A DNA stretch of 53,654 nt from Clostridia bacterium (GCA_017399405.1 JAFQCT010000003.1:1-53654), one strand, 5' to 3'. Numbered from the stretch's first letter, positions 24,888-34,343 are shown. Notes: generated by a model from the letters alone, not told the origin. Numbers and translations are program-made.

Positions 24888-25880
24888 ATGAAAACTATTG
24901 AACTTTTAGAAAAATTAACTTCTCCCGCAGGTGTTGCGGGGGAAGAAATTGGCTCCTTTGAAGCACTCAAGGGGCTTTTTTCACTGTATGGTGATGTTTC
25001 TTGTGACGAAATAGGCAACATTATCATTCATAAAAATGGTAAAGGTAAGCACATTTTACTTGATGCTCATCTTGATACTATCGGTTTTGTTGTAACGGGT
25101 ATTACTGATGATGGCTTTGTGCGACTTACTAAAGTTGGCGGAGTTGATATGCGAACAGTTGAGGGTATGGAACTCACTATTCACGGTAAAAAAGATGTTT
25201 ACGGTGTGGTTTGTACTGTTCCACCTCATCTTTCAAATGGTGAAAGTAAAGTTTCAACTGATGGTACTTGTGTTGCGGATATCGGTATGAGTAAAGAGGA
25301 TGCAGAAAAAATCGTTGAAATTGGCGACAAAGCAAGTTTTAGAGCATCTTTTGAAAAGTTAGGCGAAAACAGAGTTTCTGCCACATATATTGACGACCGT
25401 GGTGGAATTGCAGTACTTCTTAAAGCACTTGAATACACAAAAACTGAAAATGAAATCACGCTTGTTTGCTCTGCTCAGGAAGAAACGGGTGGCACAGGTG
25501 CTACTTGTGCATCCTTTAATGTGAATGCAGATTTGTCACTTTCAGTTGATGTAAGTTTTGCTTGTACTCCTGACAGTAATGCAAAAGACTGTGGTAAAAT
25601 GAATGGTGGTGCTATGATTGGGTATTCACCAATTCTTTGTCGTGAATATTCTGATTTGCTTGTAGATATTGCAAAAGAGAAGAATATTCCTTATCAAAAA
25701 GAAATTATGAACGGAAAAACAGGTACAAACGCAGACCATATTACCATTTCTAAGGGTGGAGTGCCATCTGCACTTGTGTCACTTCCTCAAAGATATATGC
25801 ACACGCCTGTTGAGGTGGTTGACATTCGTGATATTGAAAATTGTGCGAAACTTATTGCAGAGTTTTTAGAAAGGGTGTGA
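24888..25880 (+). CDS. M42 family metallo-aminopeptidase (copy 1)
   Basis: 330 residues. It carries the co-catalytic metal set of M42: DAHLDTIGF (His, Asp), IDDRGG (bridging Asp), QEETGGTGA (catalytic Glu pair), SVDVSF (Asp) and a late His in LPQRYMHTP. These enzymes form large self-compartmentalised particles that trim short peptides. AAGGTTG precedes the ATG. It starts an operon with a second M42 gene 4 bases downstream. A perfect inverted repeat AATATTAAA-AG-TTTAATATT at 24825-24844 may be its operator. Confidence 0.92.
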   Translation: MKTIELLEKLTSPAGVAGEEIGSFEALKGLFSLYGDVSCDEIGNIIIHKNGKGKHILLDAHLDTIGFVVTGITDDGFVRLTKVGGVDMRTVEGMELTIHGKKDVYGVVCTVPPHLSNGESKVSTDGTCVADIGMSKEDAEKIVEIGDKASFRASFEKLGENRVSATYIDDRGGIAVLLKALEYTKTENEITLVCSAQEETGGTGATCASFNVNADLSLSVDVSFACTPDSNAKDCGKMNGGAMIGYSPILCREYSDLLVDIAKEKNIPYQKEIMNGKTGTNADHITISKGGVPSALVSLPQRYMHTPVEVVDIRDIENCAKLIAEFLERV

Positions 25881-25884
25881 GATT

Positions 25885-26901
25885 GTGAACTTTGAACTTT
25901 TGAAAGATTTGTGTATGTTAAATGGCACATCCGGTGACGAAAAAAATGTGCGAGATTTCATAATTTCACACTTACCTGAAGATTGTGATTATACTGTTGA
26001 CCCGTTAGGCAATCTTATCGTCAATAAAAAAGGCGAAACAGAGCCAAAAAACAAAGTTGCACTCTTTGCACACATGGATGAGGTTGGTTTTATCGTCACA
26101 TATATTACTGATGATGGATTTGTAAATGTTGCAAGTGTGGGTGGAATTGACAACTCTGCACTCTTTGGTAAAAAATTAACTATAAATGGTCAAGTTGGTG
26201 TTGCGGGAGCAAAAGCAATTCACCAATGCAGTAGTGATGAGGCAAAGAAAATCCCTGAAATTACAGATGTTTCTGTGGATTTTGGGCTTGAAAGCAGAGA
26301 AGAAGCAGAAAAATATATTTCTCTTGGTGATTTTGGTTATTTCAAATCAGATTTTGTTGAGTTTGGCAACGATATGATTAAGTCAAAGGCACTCGATGAC
26401 CGTCTTGGTTGTGCTGTTATGCTTGAACTTTTACAAGAGAAGTCAAAAATTAACTATACTTGTGTTTTTACTGTGCAAGAAGAAATCGGCACTCGCGGTG
26501 CTACCGTTTCTGCATACACGGTTAATCCCGATTATGCCATTGTGATTGAAACAACGACAGCATCAGATATTCCTGATACACCTGAAAACAAAAAAGTTTG
26601 CAAGGTGGGTAAAGGTGCAGTAGTTTCTTTTATGGACAGAGGCACAATTTATAATAAAGATTTATATAAAAAGGCACGCGAAATTGCAGATAAAAATGGT
26701 ATTGCAAATCAAACCAAAACCGTTGTAGCAGGCGGAAATGACGCATCTGCAATTCATAAATCTGCAGGTGGAATAAAAACTATTGCTGTGTCACTTCCTT
26801 GCAGATATATTCATTCATCTGCAAGCGTAGGCAGTAAAGCAGATATGGAAAGTGTAAAATCCCTTGTAAACGCACTTTTAGAGGAGTTCGCGAATGGTTA
26901 A
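25885..26901 (+). CDS. M42 family metallo-aminopeptidase (copy 2)
   Basis: 338 residues, homologous to the previous gene but clearly diverged. Ligands: FAHMDEVGF, LDDRLGCA, VQEEIGTRGA, VIETTTASD (Glu at the place where copy 1 has Asp) and LPCRYIHSSA. The Glu/Asp exchange is one of the positions that differ among M42 metal sites and may alter specificity (inference). The start at 25885 is GTG/ATG-type close behind GGTGTGAGA. The 3' end overlaps the GNAT gene by 8 bases. Confidence 0.92.
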   Translation: MNFELLKDLCMLNGTSGDEKNVRDFIISHLPEDCDYTVDPLGNLIVNKKGETEPKNKVALFAHMDEVGFIVTYITDDGFVNVASVGGIDNSALFGKKLTINGQVGVAGAKAIHQCSSDEAKKIPEITDVSVDFGLESREEAEKYISLGDFGYFKSDFVEFGNDMIKSKALDDRLGCAVMLELLQEKSKINYTCVFTVQEEIGTRGATVSAYTVNPDYAIVIETTTASDIPDTPENKKVCKVGKGAVVSFMDRGTIYNKDLYKKAREIADKNGIANQTKTVVAGGNDASAIHKSAGGIKTIAVSLPCRYIHSSASVGSKADMESVKSLVNALLEEFANG

Positions 26902-27589
26902 ATCAATAAACTTTCTTGATAAGTTAATTTTTAACTATTTAGGAAAAGAGAACACTGCAATACTTCTTTCGCAAACGGGATTTTTTATAGATTGCGAGTT
27001 AAATGATGGTGTTTTGTGGGCACAATTCAACGACGACAATCAAATTACTGCGGTAATTTCAGGGGACAATAAAAAGTGCGTTGCTTTTGCAAGCGAAAAT
27101 GCCGATTTTGAAGAACTTTCATTTGTGATTAACGGAACAGTTTTATCTTCGGACAAACTACCTTACAAGCAAATAGACAAAAAATATCTAATGCATATTT
27201 CATTAGACAAAATCGTTGCCGATAAAGGTATAAAATATACCCAATATGGCAAAATCGAAAGGTTAAATGACAAACTCACGCCCGAAAATACAACTATCAA
27301 AAAGTTTTTGCATTTGAAAGGTTGTTGTGAGGGAGCGGTTATTGAAAAGGGATTACATACAATAAGCGGTGGGTTTATCTCTTTCAATAAAGATTTAGCA
27401 TTTATTTCTGATGTTTTTGTAAAAGAAAAGAACAGAGGACAGGGGTATGGAAAAACGATAGTTAAAAAATTACTAACGCTTTCTCCAAGAAAAGATGTTT
27501 ATTTAATCTCCCGAGATTATAATGTGAAATTTTATGAAAAACTCGGCTTCAAAGTCGTAAAAAATATATACGAATACAAAACAAATTAA
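26894..27589 (+). CDS. GNAT-family N-acetyltransferase
   Basis: 231 residues. The C-terminal ~90 residues are a GNAT domain: ISDVFVKEKNRGQGYGKTIVKKLL contains the RGQGYG acetyl-CoA loop, and FYEKLGFKVV the final strand. The N-terminal ~135 residues are a less conserved domain. The acceptor is unknown. It overlaps the M42 gene by 8 bases and ends 19 bases before the next gene. Confidence 0.85.
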   Translation: MVKSINFLDKLIFNYLGKENTAILLSQTGFFIDCELNDGVLWAQFNDDNQITAVISGDNKKCVAFASENADFEELSFVINGTVLSSDKLPYKQIDKKYLMHISLDKIVADKGIKYTQYGKIERLNDKLTPENTTIKKFLHLKGCCEGAVIEKGLHTISGGFISFNKDLAFISDVFVKEKNRGQGYGKTIVKKLLTLSPRKDVYLISRDYNVKFYEKLGFKVVKNIYEYKTN

Positions 27590-27608
27590 ACATAAAAGGA
27601 AAATTAAA

Positions 27609-28880
27609 ATGTTTTTTGAAATCAGTGACAGAATTAAAAAATTATCAAAGGTAGCACTAGAAAAGGCGAGTCCCGTTTTTAAGGGGATTGACGAGTTGAC
27701 TGAATACAATCAACAAAAAGTTCTTTCTGCATTTATCAGAAACCGCGTTGATGAAACAGATTTTAACAACTCAACAGGCTATGGTTACGGTGACAAGGGC
27801 AGAGAAAAACTTGATGTGCTTACTGCTGATATTTTTGGTGCAGAAAGTGCAATAATCCGTGCAGGTGCATTGGCAAGTGGTACACATACTCTTGCAGTAT
27901 GTCTTTATGGTGTTTTGCGACCAAACGATGTTATGCTTTGTGTAAGCGGTACTCCTTATGACACGCTTCATTCGACAATCGGTCTTGGCGGTAAGAATAT
28001 GGGTGACGGTACTCTCGCAGATTTCGGAGTTCATTATCAACAAATCGATTTAACAGAAAACGACGAGCTTGATTACGATGCAATTGAGGAATGTGCAAGT
28101 GATAAGGCGGTTAGAATGGTCTATATTCAGCGTTCACGCGGTTATTCTTTAAGACATACAATTTCTGTTGATGAAATTGAAAAGGTCTGTGAAATCGTGC
28201 ATAGAGTTAATAAAAGAGCAATTGTAATGGTTGATAACTGTTATGGTGAGTTTACCGAGAAAAAAGAGCCAACAGAGGTTGGTGCTGACTTAATGGCGGG
28301 TTCACTTATTAAAAACGCAGGTGGTGGAATTGCTGCTTGCGGTGGATATATTGCAGGTAGAAAAGATTTGGTTGACCTTTGCGGTTATCGTCTTACTACC
28401 CCGGGTTTGGGCACAGAGGTTGGTGCTACATTAGGGCAGAACAGAAGTATATTTATGGGACTTTTCAACGCTCCGCATGTTGTTGGTGAGGCACTTAAAA
28501 CAGCAGTTTTTGCCGCATCTGTTTATACTGAACTTGGATTTAAGGTGACACCAACAGTAGAAGAAACTCGTCACGACATTATTCAAGCAATTTGTTTAGA
28601 AAATGCTGAAACCCTTGTGGCATTCTGCCAAGGGTTGCAGAAAGGTGCTCCTGTTGATTCCTATGTAACTCCTGAGCCTTGGGATATGCCGGGTTACGAT
28701 AATCAAGTTATTATGTCAGCGGGTGCGTTCACAAACGGTTCGTCAATTGAACTTTCGGCAGATGCACCACTTCGCGAACCATTTGCAGTATGGATGCAAG
28801 GTGGACTTAATTTCCATAGTGGAAAAATTGGCGTAATGTTAGCCACTGAAGAACTTTTGAAAAGAGGTCTTATAAAATGA
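27609..28880 (+). CDS. Methionine gamma-lyase-like PLP enzyme (aluminium-resistance family)
   Basis: 423 residues of the Met_gamma_lyase family (PF06838 type). Landmarks: NSTGYGYGDKGREKLD, RAGALASGTHTLAV, VMVDNCYGEF with the PLP aspartate and MAGSLIKNAGGG with the likely PLP lysine. Family members are annotated as cystathionine/methionine lyase-like, but the physiological substrate is unclear. The start has AAAAGGAAA upstream. The stop overlaps the start of the phosphohexomutase by 4 bases. Confidence 0.88.
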   Translation: MFFEISDRIKKLSKVALEKASPVFKGIDELTEYNQQKVLSAFIRNRVDETDFNNSTGYGYGDKGREKLDVLTADIFGAESAIIRAGALASGTHTLAVCLYGVLRPNDVMLCVSGTPYDTLHSTIGLGGKNMGDGTLADFGVHYQQIDLTENDELDYDAIEECASDKAVRMVYIQRSRGYSLRHTISVDEIEKVCEIVHRVNKRAIVMVDNCYGEFTEKKEPTEVGADLMAGSLIKNAGGGIAACGGYIAGRKDLVDLCGYRLTTPGLGTEVGATLGQNRSIFMGLFNAPHVVGEALKTAVFAASVYTELGFKVTPTVEETRHDIIQAICLENAETLVAFCQGLQKGAPVDSYVTPEPWDMPGYDNQVIMSAGAFTNGSSIELSADAPLREPFAVWMQGGLNFHSGKIGVMLATEELLKRGLIK

Positions 28881-30400
28881 AACTAATGCATCTTAAAAGT
28901 GGTACTGATGTGCGTGGTGTTGCAGTTGCAACAGAAAAATACCCCGAAATTCAGTTGACAGATGATGTTGTAAAATACATTTCAAAAGCGTTCATTAAAT
29001 TTTTAAGTGACAAAACAGGTAAAGCATATAACGATTTGCTTGTATCTGTTGGTCACGATTCACGAATTTCAGCGGACAGAATAAGAAACGCAGTAATTGA
29101 AGCGGTTGGTGAAATGGGTGTAAATATTCTCAACTGCTCATACTGTTCAACTCCTGCTATGTTTATGACAACTGTTACAAGAGAATGTGACGGTGCAATA
29201 CAGATTACTGCAAGTCATCATCCGTTTGACAGAAATGGTCTTAAATTCTTTACCCGTGATGGCGGACTTTCAGGTGATGAACTTAAATCAATTCTTGCAG
29301 CTGCAGAAAATGAGCCAAAGGACAAAGCAGAGAAAAACGGGACAATTACTGAAATCGATTATATTTCTGAATACGCAGAAATTTTGCGTAATATGATTAA
29401 AAAAGGCGTTAATGCGGAAGACTATGACAAACCATTGAAAAACTTCAAAATCGCAGTTGATGCAGGTAATGGTGTTGGCGGTTTTTATGCTACAAAAGTT
29501 TTAGCACCACTTGGGGCAGATGTTAGTGCAAGTCAGTTTTTAGAGCCTGACGGAATGTTCCCAAATCATATTCCTAACCCTGAAAATAAAGTTGCTATGG
29601 AGTATATCCGTAATGCTACAATCAATAATAATTGTGATTTAGGTGTGATTTTTGATACCGATGTTGACCGTGCATCTTGTGTTGACGAAAAAGGTGATGA
29701 AATCAACCGAAATTCAATTGTAGCATTGGCGTCAGTAATTGCACTTGAAAATAACGCGGGTGGTAGTATTGTTACAGACTCCGTTACAAGTGATGGTCTT
29801 CGCGAATTTATTGAAGATACCTTAGGTGGCAAGCACATTCGCTTTAAGCGTGGTTACAAGAATGTTATTGATGAGGCAATTCGCAGAACAAGTCTTGGTG
29901 AGAACACTCCACTTGCTATTGAAACATCAGGGCACGCGGCATTCAAAGAAAATTATTATCTTGATGACGGTGCTTATCTTATCACCAAAATCATTATTAA
30001 AGCAGCGGTTTTGCGTCAAGAGGGTAAGAAGATTGGCGACTGCATAAAATCTCTTAAAAAGCCTCTTGAAGAAAAAGAGTTGCGTTTTAATATAACAGCA
30101 GAGAATTTCCGTGAAATCGGTGAAAAACTTATTGAAGAAATTAAGGCATTTGCAGAAGAAGACGCAGATATGATTTTAGCACCTGATAATTACGAGGGTG
30201 TACGAGTGTCTTTTGCAGACGAAACTCGAAAAGGTTGGTTTTTACTTCGACTTTCTGTTCACGACCCTGTTATGCCTTTCAATACTGAAAGTGAAGTTGA
30301 GGGCGGATGTGTTGAAATTTGCAAAGTGTTCTATGATTTAGTTAAAAATGTAAAGGATATAGACTTTACACCGATTAAAGATTTCATAAAATTGCAATAA
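28877..30400 (+). CDS. Phosphomannomutase/phosphoglucomutase family protein
   Basis: 507 residues, alpha-D-phosphohexomutase fold. The phosphoserine loop is ITASHHPFDRNGLKFF; the metal loop reads DTDVDRA, a variant of the usual DGDxDR; the sugar-binding loop is ETSGHAAFKENYYLDDG. It would interconvert hexose 1- and 6-phosphates for cell-wall or exopolysaccharide precursors. Overlaps the previous gene by 4 bases (ATGA), so translation is coupled. Last gene of the M42 operon. Confidence 0.87.
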   Translation: MKLMHLKSGTDVRGVAVATEKYPEIQLTDDVVKYISKAFIKFLSDKTGKAYNDLLVSVGHDSRISADRIRNAVIEAVGEMGVNILNCSYCSTPAMFMTTVTRECDGAIQITASHHPFDRNGLKFFTRDGGLSGDELKSILAAAENEPKDKAEKNGTITEIDYISEYAEILRNMIKKGVNAEDYDKPLKNFKIAVDAGNGVGGFYATKVLAPLGADVSASQFLEPDGMFPNHIPNPENKVAMEYIRNATINNNCDLGVIFDTDVDRASCVDEKGDEINRNSIVALASVIALENNAGGSIVTDSVTSDGLREFIEDTLGGKHIRFKRGYKNVIDEAIRRTSLGENTPLAIETSGHAAFKENYYLDDGAYLITKIIIKAAVLRQEGKKIGDCIKSLKKPLEEKELRFNITAENFREIGEKLIEEIKAFAEEDADMILAPDNYEGVRVSFADETRKGWFLLRLSVHDPVMPFNTESEVEGGCVEICKVFYDLVKNVKDIDFTPIKDFIKLQ

Positions 30401-30405
30401 AATTA

Positions 30406-30434
30406 TTGACAAAAGCGTCAAAAAATTTTAGTAT
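30406..30434 (+). promoter_or_regulatory. Promoter of acpP
   Basis: TTGACA (30406-30411), 17 bases, TAGTAT (30429-30434), about 37 bases before the acpP start. Confidence 0.55.
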
Positions 30435-30470
30435 ATATGGTGTAAATATTTTTCATAGGAGGTGTTATGA

Positions 30471-30695
30471 ATGGTATTTGAAAAAGTTCGTGAAATTATT
30501 TGTGACCAGCTCGAATTAGAAGAAGATGTTGTTACTATGGACGCTATTCTTCTCGAGGACCTTGGTGCAGACAGCATTGATTTGGCTGACCTTGTTATGA
30601 CTTTCGAAGATGAGTTTGATATGGAAATCTCTGACGAAGCTCTTGAAAATATTAAAACAGTTTCTGATATTGTTAAATTTATTGAAGAATACTAA
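30471..30695 (+). CDS. acpP: Acyl carrier protein
   Basis: 74 residues. Acidic four-helix carrier with the phosphopantetheine serine in GADSIDLADLV. It carries growing acyl chains in fatty-acid synthesis. ATG 30471 is 8 bases after AGGAGG; an ATG five bases earlier is out of frame. It stands alone with no fab genes beside it, so it could be the housekeeping ACP or a second, specialised one. Confidence 0.9.
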   Translation: MVFEKVREIICDQLELEEDVVTMDAILLEDLGADSIDLADLVMTFEDEFDMEISDEALENIKTVSDIVKFIEEY

Positions 30696-30725
30696 TTGAT
30701 TATTAATTTTATTGATTATAAATTG

Positions 30726-30744
30726 CAGGGACTATAAGTCCCTG
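30726..30744 (+). terminator. Hairpin between acpP and proS
   Basis: Arms CAGGGACT/AGTCCCTG with a 3-base loop, followed by TAACTTTTAG. The T-run is poor, so it is at best a partial terminator. Confidence 0.5.
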
Positions 30745-30771
30745 TAACTTTTAGATAAGGAAGAATGAAAA

Positions 30772-32208
30772 ATGGCTGAACAAAAAAAGATGGTTGAGGA
30801 AATTACCTCAATGGATGTAGACTTTGCCAAGTGGTATACCGATGTTGTTAAAAAAGCAGAATTGGTTGAATATACAAGCGTAAAAGGTTGTATGGTTATT
30901 CGACCTTACGGTTATGCAATTTGGGAAAACATTCAGAAAACACTTGACGGAATGTTCAAAGAAACAGGGCACGAAAATGTTTGTATGCCTATGTTTATTC
31001 CGGAAAGTCTCTTAAATAAAGAAAAGGACCATGTTGAAGGTTTTGCACCTGAAGTTGCTTGGGTAACTCATGGTGGTAGCGAAAAACTTGAAGAGCGTCT
31101 TTGTGTTCGACCTACTTCTGAAACACTTTTCTGTGAACACTACGCAAATATTATTCAGTCTTACCGCGACTTGCCAAAACTCTATAACCAATGGGTTTCA
31201 GTTGTTCGTTGGGAAAAGACTACAAGACCTTTCTTAAGAACAAGAGAATTCTTATGGCAAGAAGGTCATACAATCCACGCAACAGCAGAAGAGGCACAGG
31301 AAGAAACAATCAGAATGCTTAATGTGTATGCAGACTTCTGTGAAAACTACCTTGCAATGCCTGTTGTTAAAGGTGTAAAGACAGAAAAAGAACGCTTTGC
31401 AGGTGCAGAAGATACATATACAATCGAAGCACTTATGCACGATGGTAAAGCATTACAGTCTGCAACAAGCCACTATTTTGGTGACGGATTTGCAAAAGCG
31501 TTTGAAATTCAGTTCCAAGACAAAGACAACAAGTTAAAGCACCCGTTCCAGACATCATGGGGTTGTACAACTCGTCTTATCGGTGCAATTATTATGACTC
31601 ACGGTGATGATAATGGTCTTGTTTTACCACCAAAAATCGCACCAATTCAAGTAGTTGTTGTTCCTGTTGCATCTCATAAACCGGGCGTTAAAGAAAAGGC
31701 AACTGAGGTTTATGAAAATCTTAAGAAGATTTGCAGAGCAAAAATTGACCTTTCAGACAACTCACCGGGTTGGAAATACGCTGAGTATGAAATGAAAGGT
31801 GTTCCACTTCGTCTTGAACTTGGTCCTCGCGACATTGAGAATAATCAGTGTGTAATCGTTCGCCGTGATACAAGAGAGAAGTATTTTGTATCTCTTGATG
31901 AACTTGAAACAAAGATTCCTGAACTTATTCAGTTAGTTCATGACGGTCTTTATAATGCAGCACTTGAGCGTAGAAACAATATGACTTATGTTGCAAACAA
32001 TATGGACGAAATGATTGACATTGCTGAAAACAAACCTGGTTTTATTAAGGCAATGTGGTGTGGTGACCGTGAATGTGAAGATGCTCTTAAAGAGCAAGCA
32101 GGTGTTTCATCTCGCTGTATTCCATTCGTTCAGGAGAAAATTGGTGGCACTTGTGTTTGCTGTGGCAAACCTGCTGACAAAATACTCTATTGGGGTAAAG
32201 CATATTAA
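30772..32208 (+). CDS. proS: Prolyl-tRNA synthetase (ProS type 3)
   Basis: 478 residues. Class II motifs: motif 2 [21 protein letters not shown]-type segment (about 160-175), RPTSETLF earlier, and motif 3 in LGPRD... region. Its short length, missing insertion domain and C-terminal CGDRECE/CVCCG zinc-like domain place it in the archaeal/eukaryote-like type 3 group found in many Clostridia. It charges tRNA-Pro. AAGGAAG precedes the ATG. Confidence 0.95.
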   Translation: MAEQKKMVEEITSMDVDFAKWYTDVVKKAELVEYTSVKGCMVIRPYGYAIWENIQKTLDGMFKETGHENVCMPMFIPESLLNKEKDHVEGFAPEVAWVTHGGSEKLEERLCVRPTSETLFCEHYANIIQSYRDLPKLYNQWVSVVRWEKTTRPFLRTREFLWQEGHTIHATAEEAQEETIRMLNVYADFCENYLAMPVVKGVKTEKERFAGAEDTYTIEALMHDGKALQSATSHYFGDGFAKAFEIQFQDKDNKLKHPFQTSWGCTTRLIGAIIMTHGDDNGLVLPPKIAPIQVVVVPVASHKPGVKEKATEVYENLKKICRAKIDLSDNSPGWKYAEYEMKGVPLRLELGPRDIENNQCVIVRRDTREKYFVSLDELETKIPELIQLVHDGLYNAALERRNNMTYVANNMDEMIDIAENKPGFIKAMWCGDRECEDALKEQAGVSSRCIPFVQEKIGGTCVCCGKPADKILYWGKAY

Positions 32209-32246
32209 TTCGTAATGTTGAATTCGTAATTCATAATTAAAAAACA

Positions 32247-32280
32247 AAGGACTCAACTAGTTTGTTGAGTCCTTGTTTTT
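32247..32280. terminator. Bidirectional terminator (AAGGACTCAAC type, copy 1)
   Basis: 11-base perfect arms (32247-32257, 32264-32274) and GTTTTT after. The stem is identical to that at 33031-33058. Confidence 0.88.
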
Positions 32281-32679
32281 GCTTTTTGCATTGTATTTTT
32301 CAAAGTAAACTGCTGTTTGAAGCTCGGCAGTTGCAAGAATGCTGTCACAAAGTAATTTTGAGATTTCATAATTCAAATAACAATCGTCATAATCATCCTC
32401 TTTCATTTGTCGAAAATGCTCTTTTGCGAGCTTACATTCGTATATTATTTTATAATGTTCGTTTTCGGTCGGTGGAGATGAGAGGTTTAGTTGCTTGTAG
32501 TTGATAGGATTAGGTGAATCGTTATCGATAATCAAATAATTTTCGTTGCTGTTCAAAGGGAAACTTTCAATATAAGTTAACAATGTTTTCAAATAGTGAC
32601 ATTCATTAATATAAAAAATTATTGAATCGTCTTCCCAACTGATTTGTTTATATAATTCATACCTCATAAGTTCACCCAT
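32257..32679 (-). CDS. Unknown acidic protein, 140 aa, divergent partner of XRE gene
   Basis: 140 residues, soluble, rich in Asp/Glu/Tyr, with no motif I recognise. An N-terminal segment (YELYKQISWEDDSIIFYIN) is strand-like; the rest is helical. Two starts are possible: ATG 32679, or ATG 32667 with GGGTGA five bases upstream, which I consider as likely. Its promoter (32703-32731) faces away from the XRE gene, and an 8-bp inverted repeat overlaps its transcription start. This gene and the XRE gene form a small switch-like module. Confidence 0.6.
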   Translation of the reverse strand: MGELMRYELYKQISWEDDSIIFYINECHYLKTLLTYIESFPLNSNENYLIIDNDSPNPINYKQLNLSSPPTENEHYKIIYECKLAKEHFRQMKEDDYDDCYLNYEISKLLCDSILATAELQTAVYFEKYNAKSKNKDSTN

Positions 32680-32698
32680 AATTCTTTTTTAGAATTAT
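32678..32698. promoter_or_regulatory. Operator candidate O1
   Basis: ATAATTCT-TTTTT-AGAATTAT: perfect 8-base arms, 5-base centre, placed at the transcription start of the minus gene. Confidence 0.6.
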
Positions 32699-32702
32699 TT
32701 AT

Positions 32703-32731
32703 ATAATAAATCTTTTACGGAATTAAGTCAA
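32703..32731 (-). promoter_or_regulatory. Promoter of the 140-aa protein gene
   Basis: Minus strand TTGACT (32731-32726), 17 bases, TATTAT (32708-32703). Confidence 0.75.
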
Positions 32732-32745
32732 TAGCAAAACTGCAT

Positions 32746-32766
32746 ATAATTCTTACATAGAATAAA
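32746..32766. promoter_or_regulatory. Operator candidate O2
   Basis: ATAATTCT-TACAT-AGAATAAA repeats the O1 layout with two mismatches and overlaps a TATAAT (32745-32750) that could serve the XRE gene. Confidence 0.5.
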
Positions 32767-32784
32767 AATGCAGGGTGTGATTTT

Positions 32785-33024
32785 ATGAAACCTCGTAAAA
32801 AATATGGCGATTTGAATATGGTTGGCAAGAAAATAGAAGCATTGAGAAATGAAAAGAAAATCAAACAAAAGGATTTTATTTCAAAAATGCAGACAATGGG
32901 TTGTGATATAAATCCAACAAGTTACTCAAAACTTGAAGGTCAGGTAAGAATTGCAACGGATAAAGAAATATATGTTGCGGCAAAAATTCTTGGTGTAAGT
33001 GTAAACGAATTGTTTGAAGATTAA
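32785..33024 (+). CDS. XRE-family regulator, 79 aa
   Basis: 79 residues with one Cro/C1 helix-turn-helix (VGKKIEALRNEKKIKQKDFI, then NPTSYSKLEGQ and AAKILGVSVNELFED). AGGGTGTGA lies before ATG 32785. It is divergent from the 140-aa protein gene and shares operator-like repeats with it, so it probably represses both. The compact two-gene layout resembles regulator-effector modules of mobile DNA. That is inference. Confidence 0.87.
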   Translation: MKPRKKYGDLNMVGKKIEALRNEKKIKQKDFISKMQTMGCDINPTSYSKLEGQVRIATDKEIYVAAKILGVSVNELFED

Positions 33025-33030
33025 ATAAAA

Positions 33031-33064
33031 AAGGACTCAACTATTCTGTTGAGTCCTTGTTTTT
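33031..33064. terminator. Bidirectional terminator (AAGGACTCAAC type, copy 2)
   Basis: Arms 33031-33041 and 33048-33058, then GTTTTT. Stem identical to copy 1; only the 6-base loop differs. Confidence 0.88.
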
Positions 33065-34343
33065 ATTCATTTGCGATTTTGAATGCTTCTTCTGTTGCGA
33101 GGGCAAGTTTTGTAACTATGTCCTTTTTCTTTGTCATACAGTAGAATGAATCATTTGTAGTTGAAATTTCAAAACAATCGGCACCTTCAAGTTGATTAAA
33201 TCCATACTCAATATGCAAACTGTAAAGACCTTTTGTTGGTCGCGCTATTCTATAATCGTGACCGTTATAGTGTCCCTCAATTACAAAACCATTTTCTAAA
33301 TCGTGAGTAACCACACCTTTGCCCAAAGGCACATAGTCATTCACATTCGGTTGGGAAACAATTTCAACTTCTTCTTTGTAACTGTATTTGCCTTGCAAAA
33401 GTTCATTTCGTACATTTTCTCGTTCCCATTTATACCAATCAGGGATATGCGAAAACTCTGTTTCGCCATTTAAGGCTTTAAGTTCGCCCAATGTAGTCAT
33501 TTCCCACTTTTTACCACATTCTTCGCAGAAAAGGTGAATACCTTTTGTGTTCATTTTGTGTTCTGTATTACAAGCGGGGCATTGATAAAGTACTTTGTGA
33601 AGCCCCTCTGCACGCTTTTTGTGTTTGATAATAATGTTATTATCCTTTTGCCACTTAAAATCATCATAGGTCATTTCTTCACGGATAACCGCGTTGATTT
33701 CATCAACAGTCATACTTTCAACTTGTTCAGCAGTTAATACTTGCTTTACTGTTGCATTAAAAGGTGATTTTCTGTAAGTGTAATCTGCCCAGAACGGTAA
33801 ATTCAAGTAGTTTCCGTGATTAAGCATAACTACAAGTGGCACGCCATTCTTTTTAACAAGTTTGCCGATAGCATCAGGCAAAACGGATTGTGTTCCGTCA
33901 GGGGTATATCTTGCTTCGGGATACATACAGAATACATCGCCATACTCTTTAAGAACCTTTTTACAAGAACGAACAAGTGCAGTATCAGTAGTAAACTTGT
34001 GAGTACAGATACAACCTGCTTTTTCCATAATTTTAGGGAAAAGGTGGAACACATTAAACGCTGCAACCACATTAACTTTGTGTGGATATGTTGCTCTGAA
34101 AAGCATAGCAAAATCCATAAACTGCATATGATTTGCAAGTAAAATGTATGGTGGCTTTAAGCCATCCATATTGATTTTTTCGATTTTATAACCTGCTCTG
34201 ACAAGAGACAAAATTGCAGAAGAAAGTCTGTAAGCACCTTTTGTAATTTTGTCAGGTTGCTTGGCAGGAACTTTACCCACAGCAGAACGCTCAATTCCAT
34301 CCGGGTAAACTATTTCTGTTAAAAAATCTCTTGAGTTGTTCAT
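33063..34343 (-). CDS. PlsC-like acyltransferase with zinc ribbon (copy 2)
   Basis: 426 residues. The acyltransferase core has the H-x4-D motif in LLANHMQFMDFAM and a MYPEARY block matching the PEGTR site. A Cys4 zinc ribbon follows (CPACNTEHKMNTKG, then CEECGKKW, about residues 255-285) and a C-terminal domain with HYNGHDYRIARPTKGLYSLH. The zinc ribbon after PlsC is unusual. It may acylate glycerol phosphates or a related acceptor at the membrane; substrate unknown. AAGGTGA precedes the ATG, 11 bases after its paralog. Confidence 0.82.
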   Translation of the reverse strand: MNNSRDFLTEIVYPDGIERSAVGKVPAKQPDKITKGAYRLSSAILSLVRAGYKIEKINMDGLKPPYILLANHMQFMDFAMLFRATYPHKVNVVAAFNVFHLFPKIMEKAGCICTHKFTTDTALVRSCKKVLKEYGDVFCMYPEARYTPDGTQSVLPDAIGKLVKKNGVPLVVMLNHGNYLNLPFWADYTYRKSPFNATVKQVLTAEQVESMTVDEINAVIREEMTYDDFKWQKDNNIIIKHKKRAEGLHKVLYQCPACNTEHKMNTKGIHLFCEECGKKWEMTTLGELKALNGETEFSHIPDWYKWERENVRNELLQGKYSYKEEVEIVSQPNVNDYVPLGKGVVTHDLENGFVIEGHYNGHDYRIARPTKGLYSLHIEYGFNQLEGADCFEISTTNDSFYCMTKKKDIVTKLALATEEAFKIANE

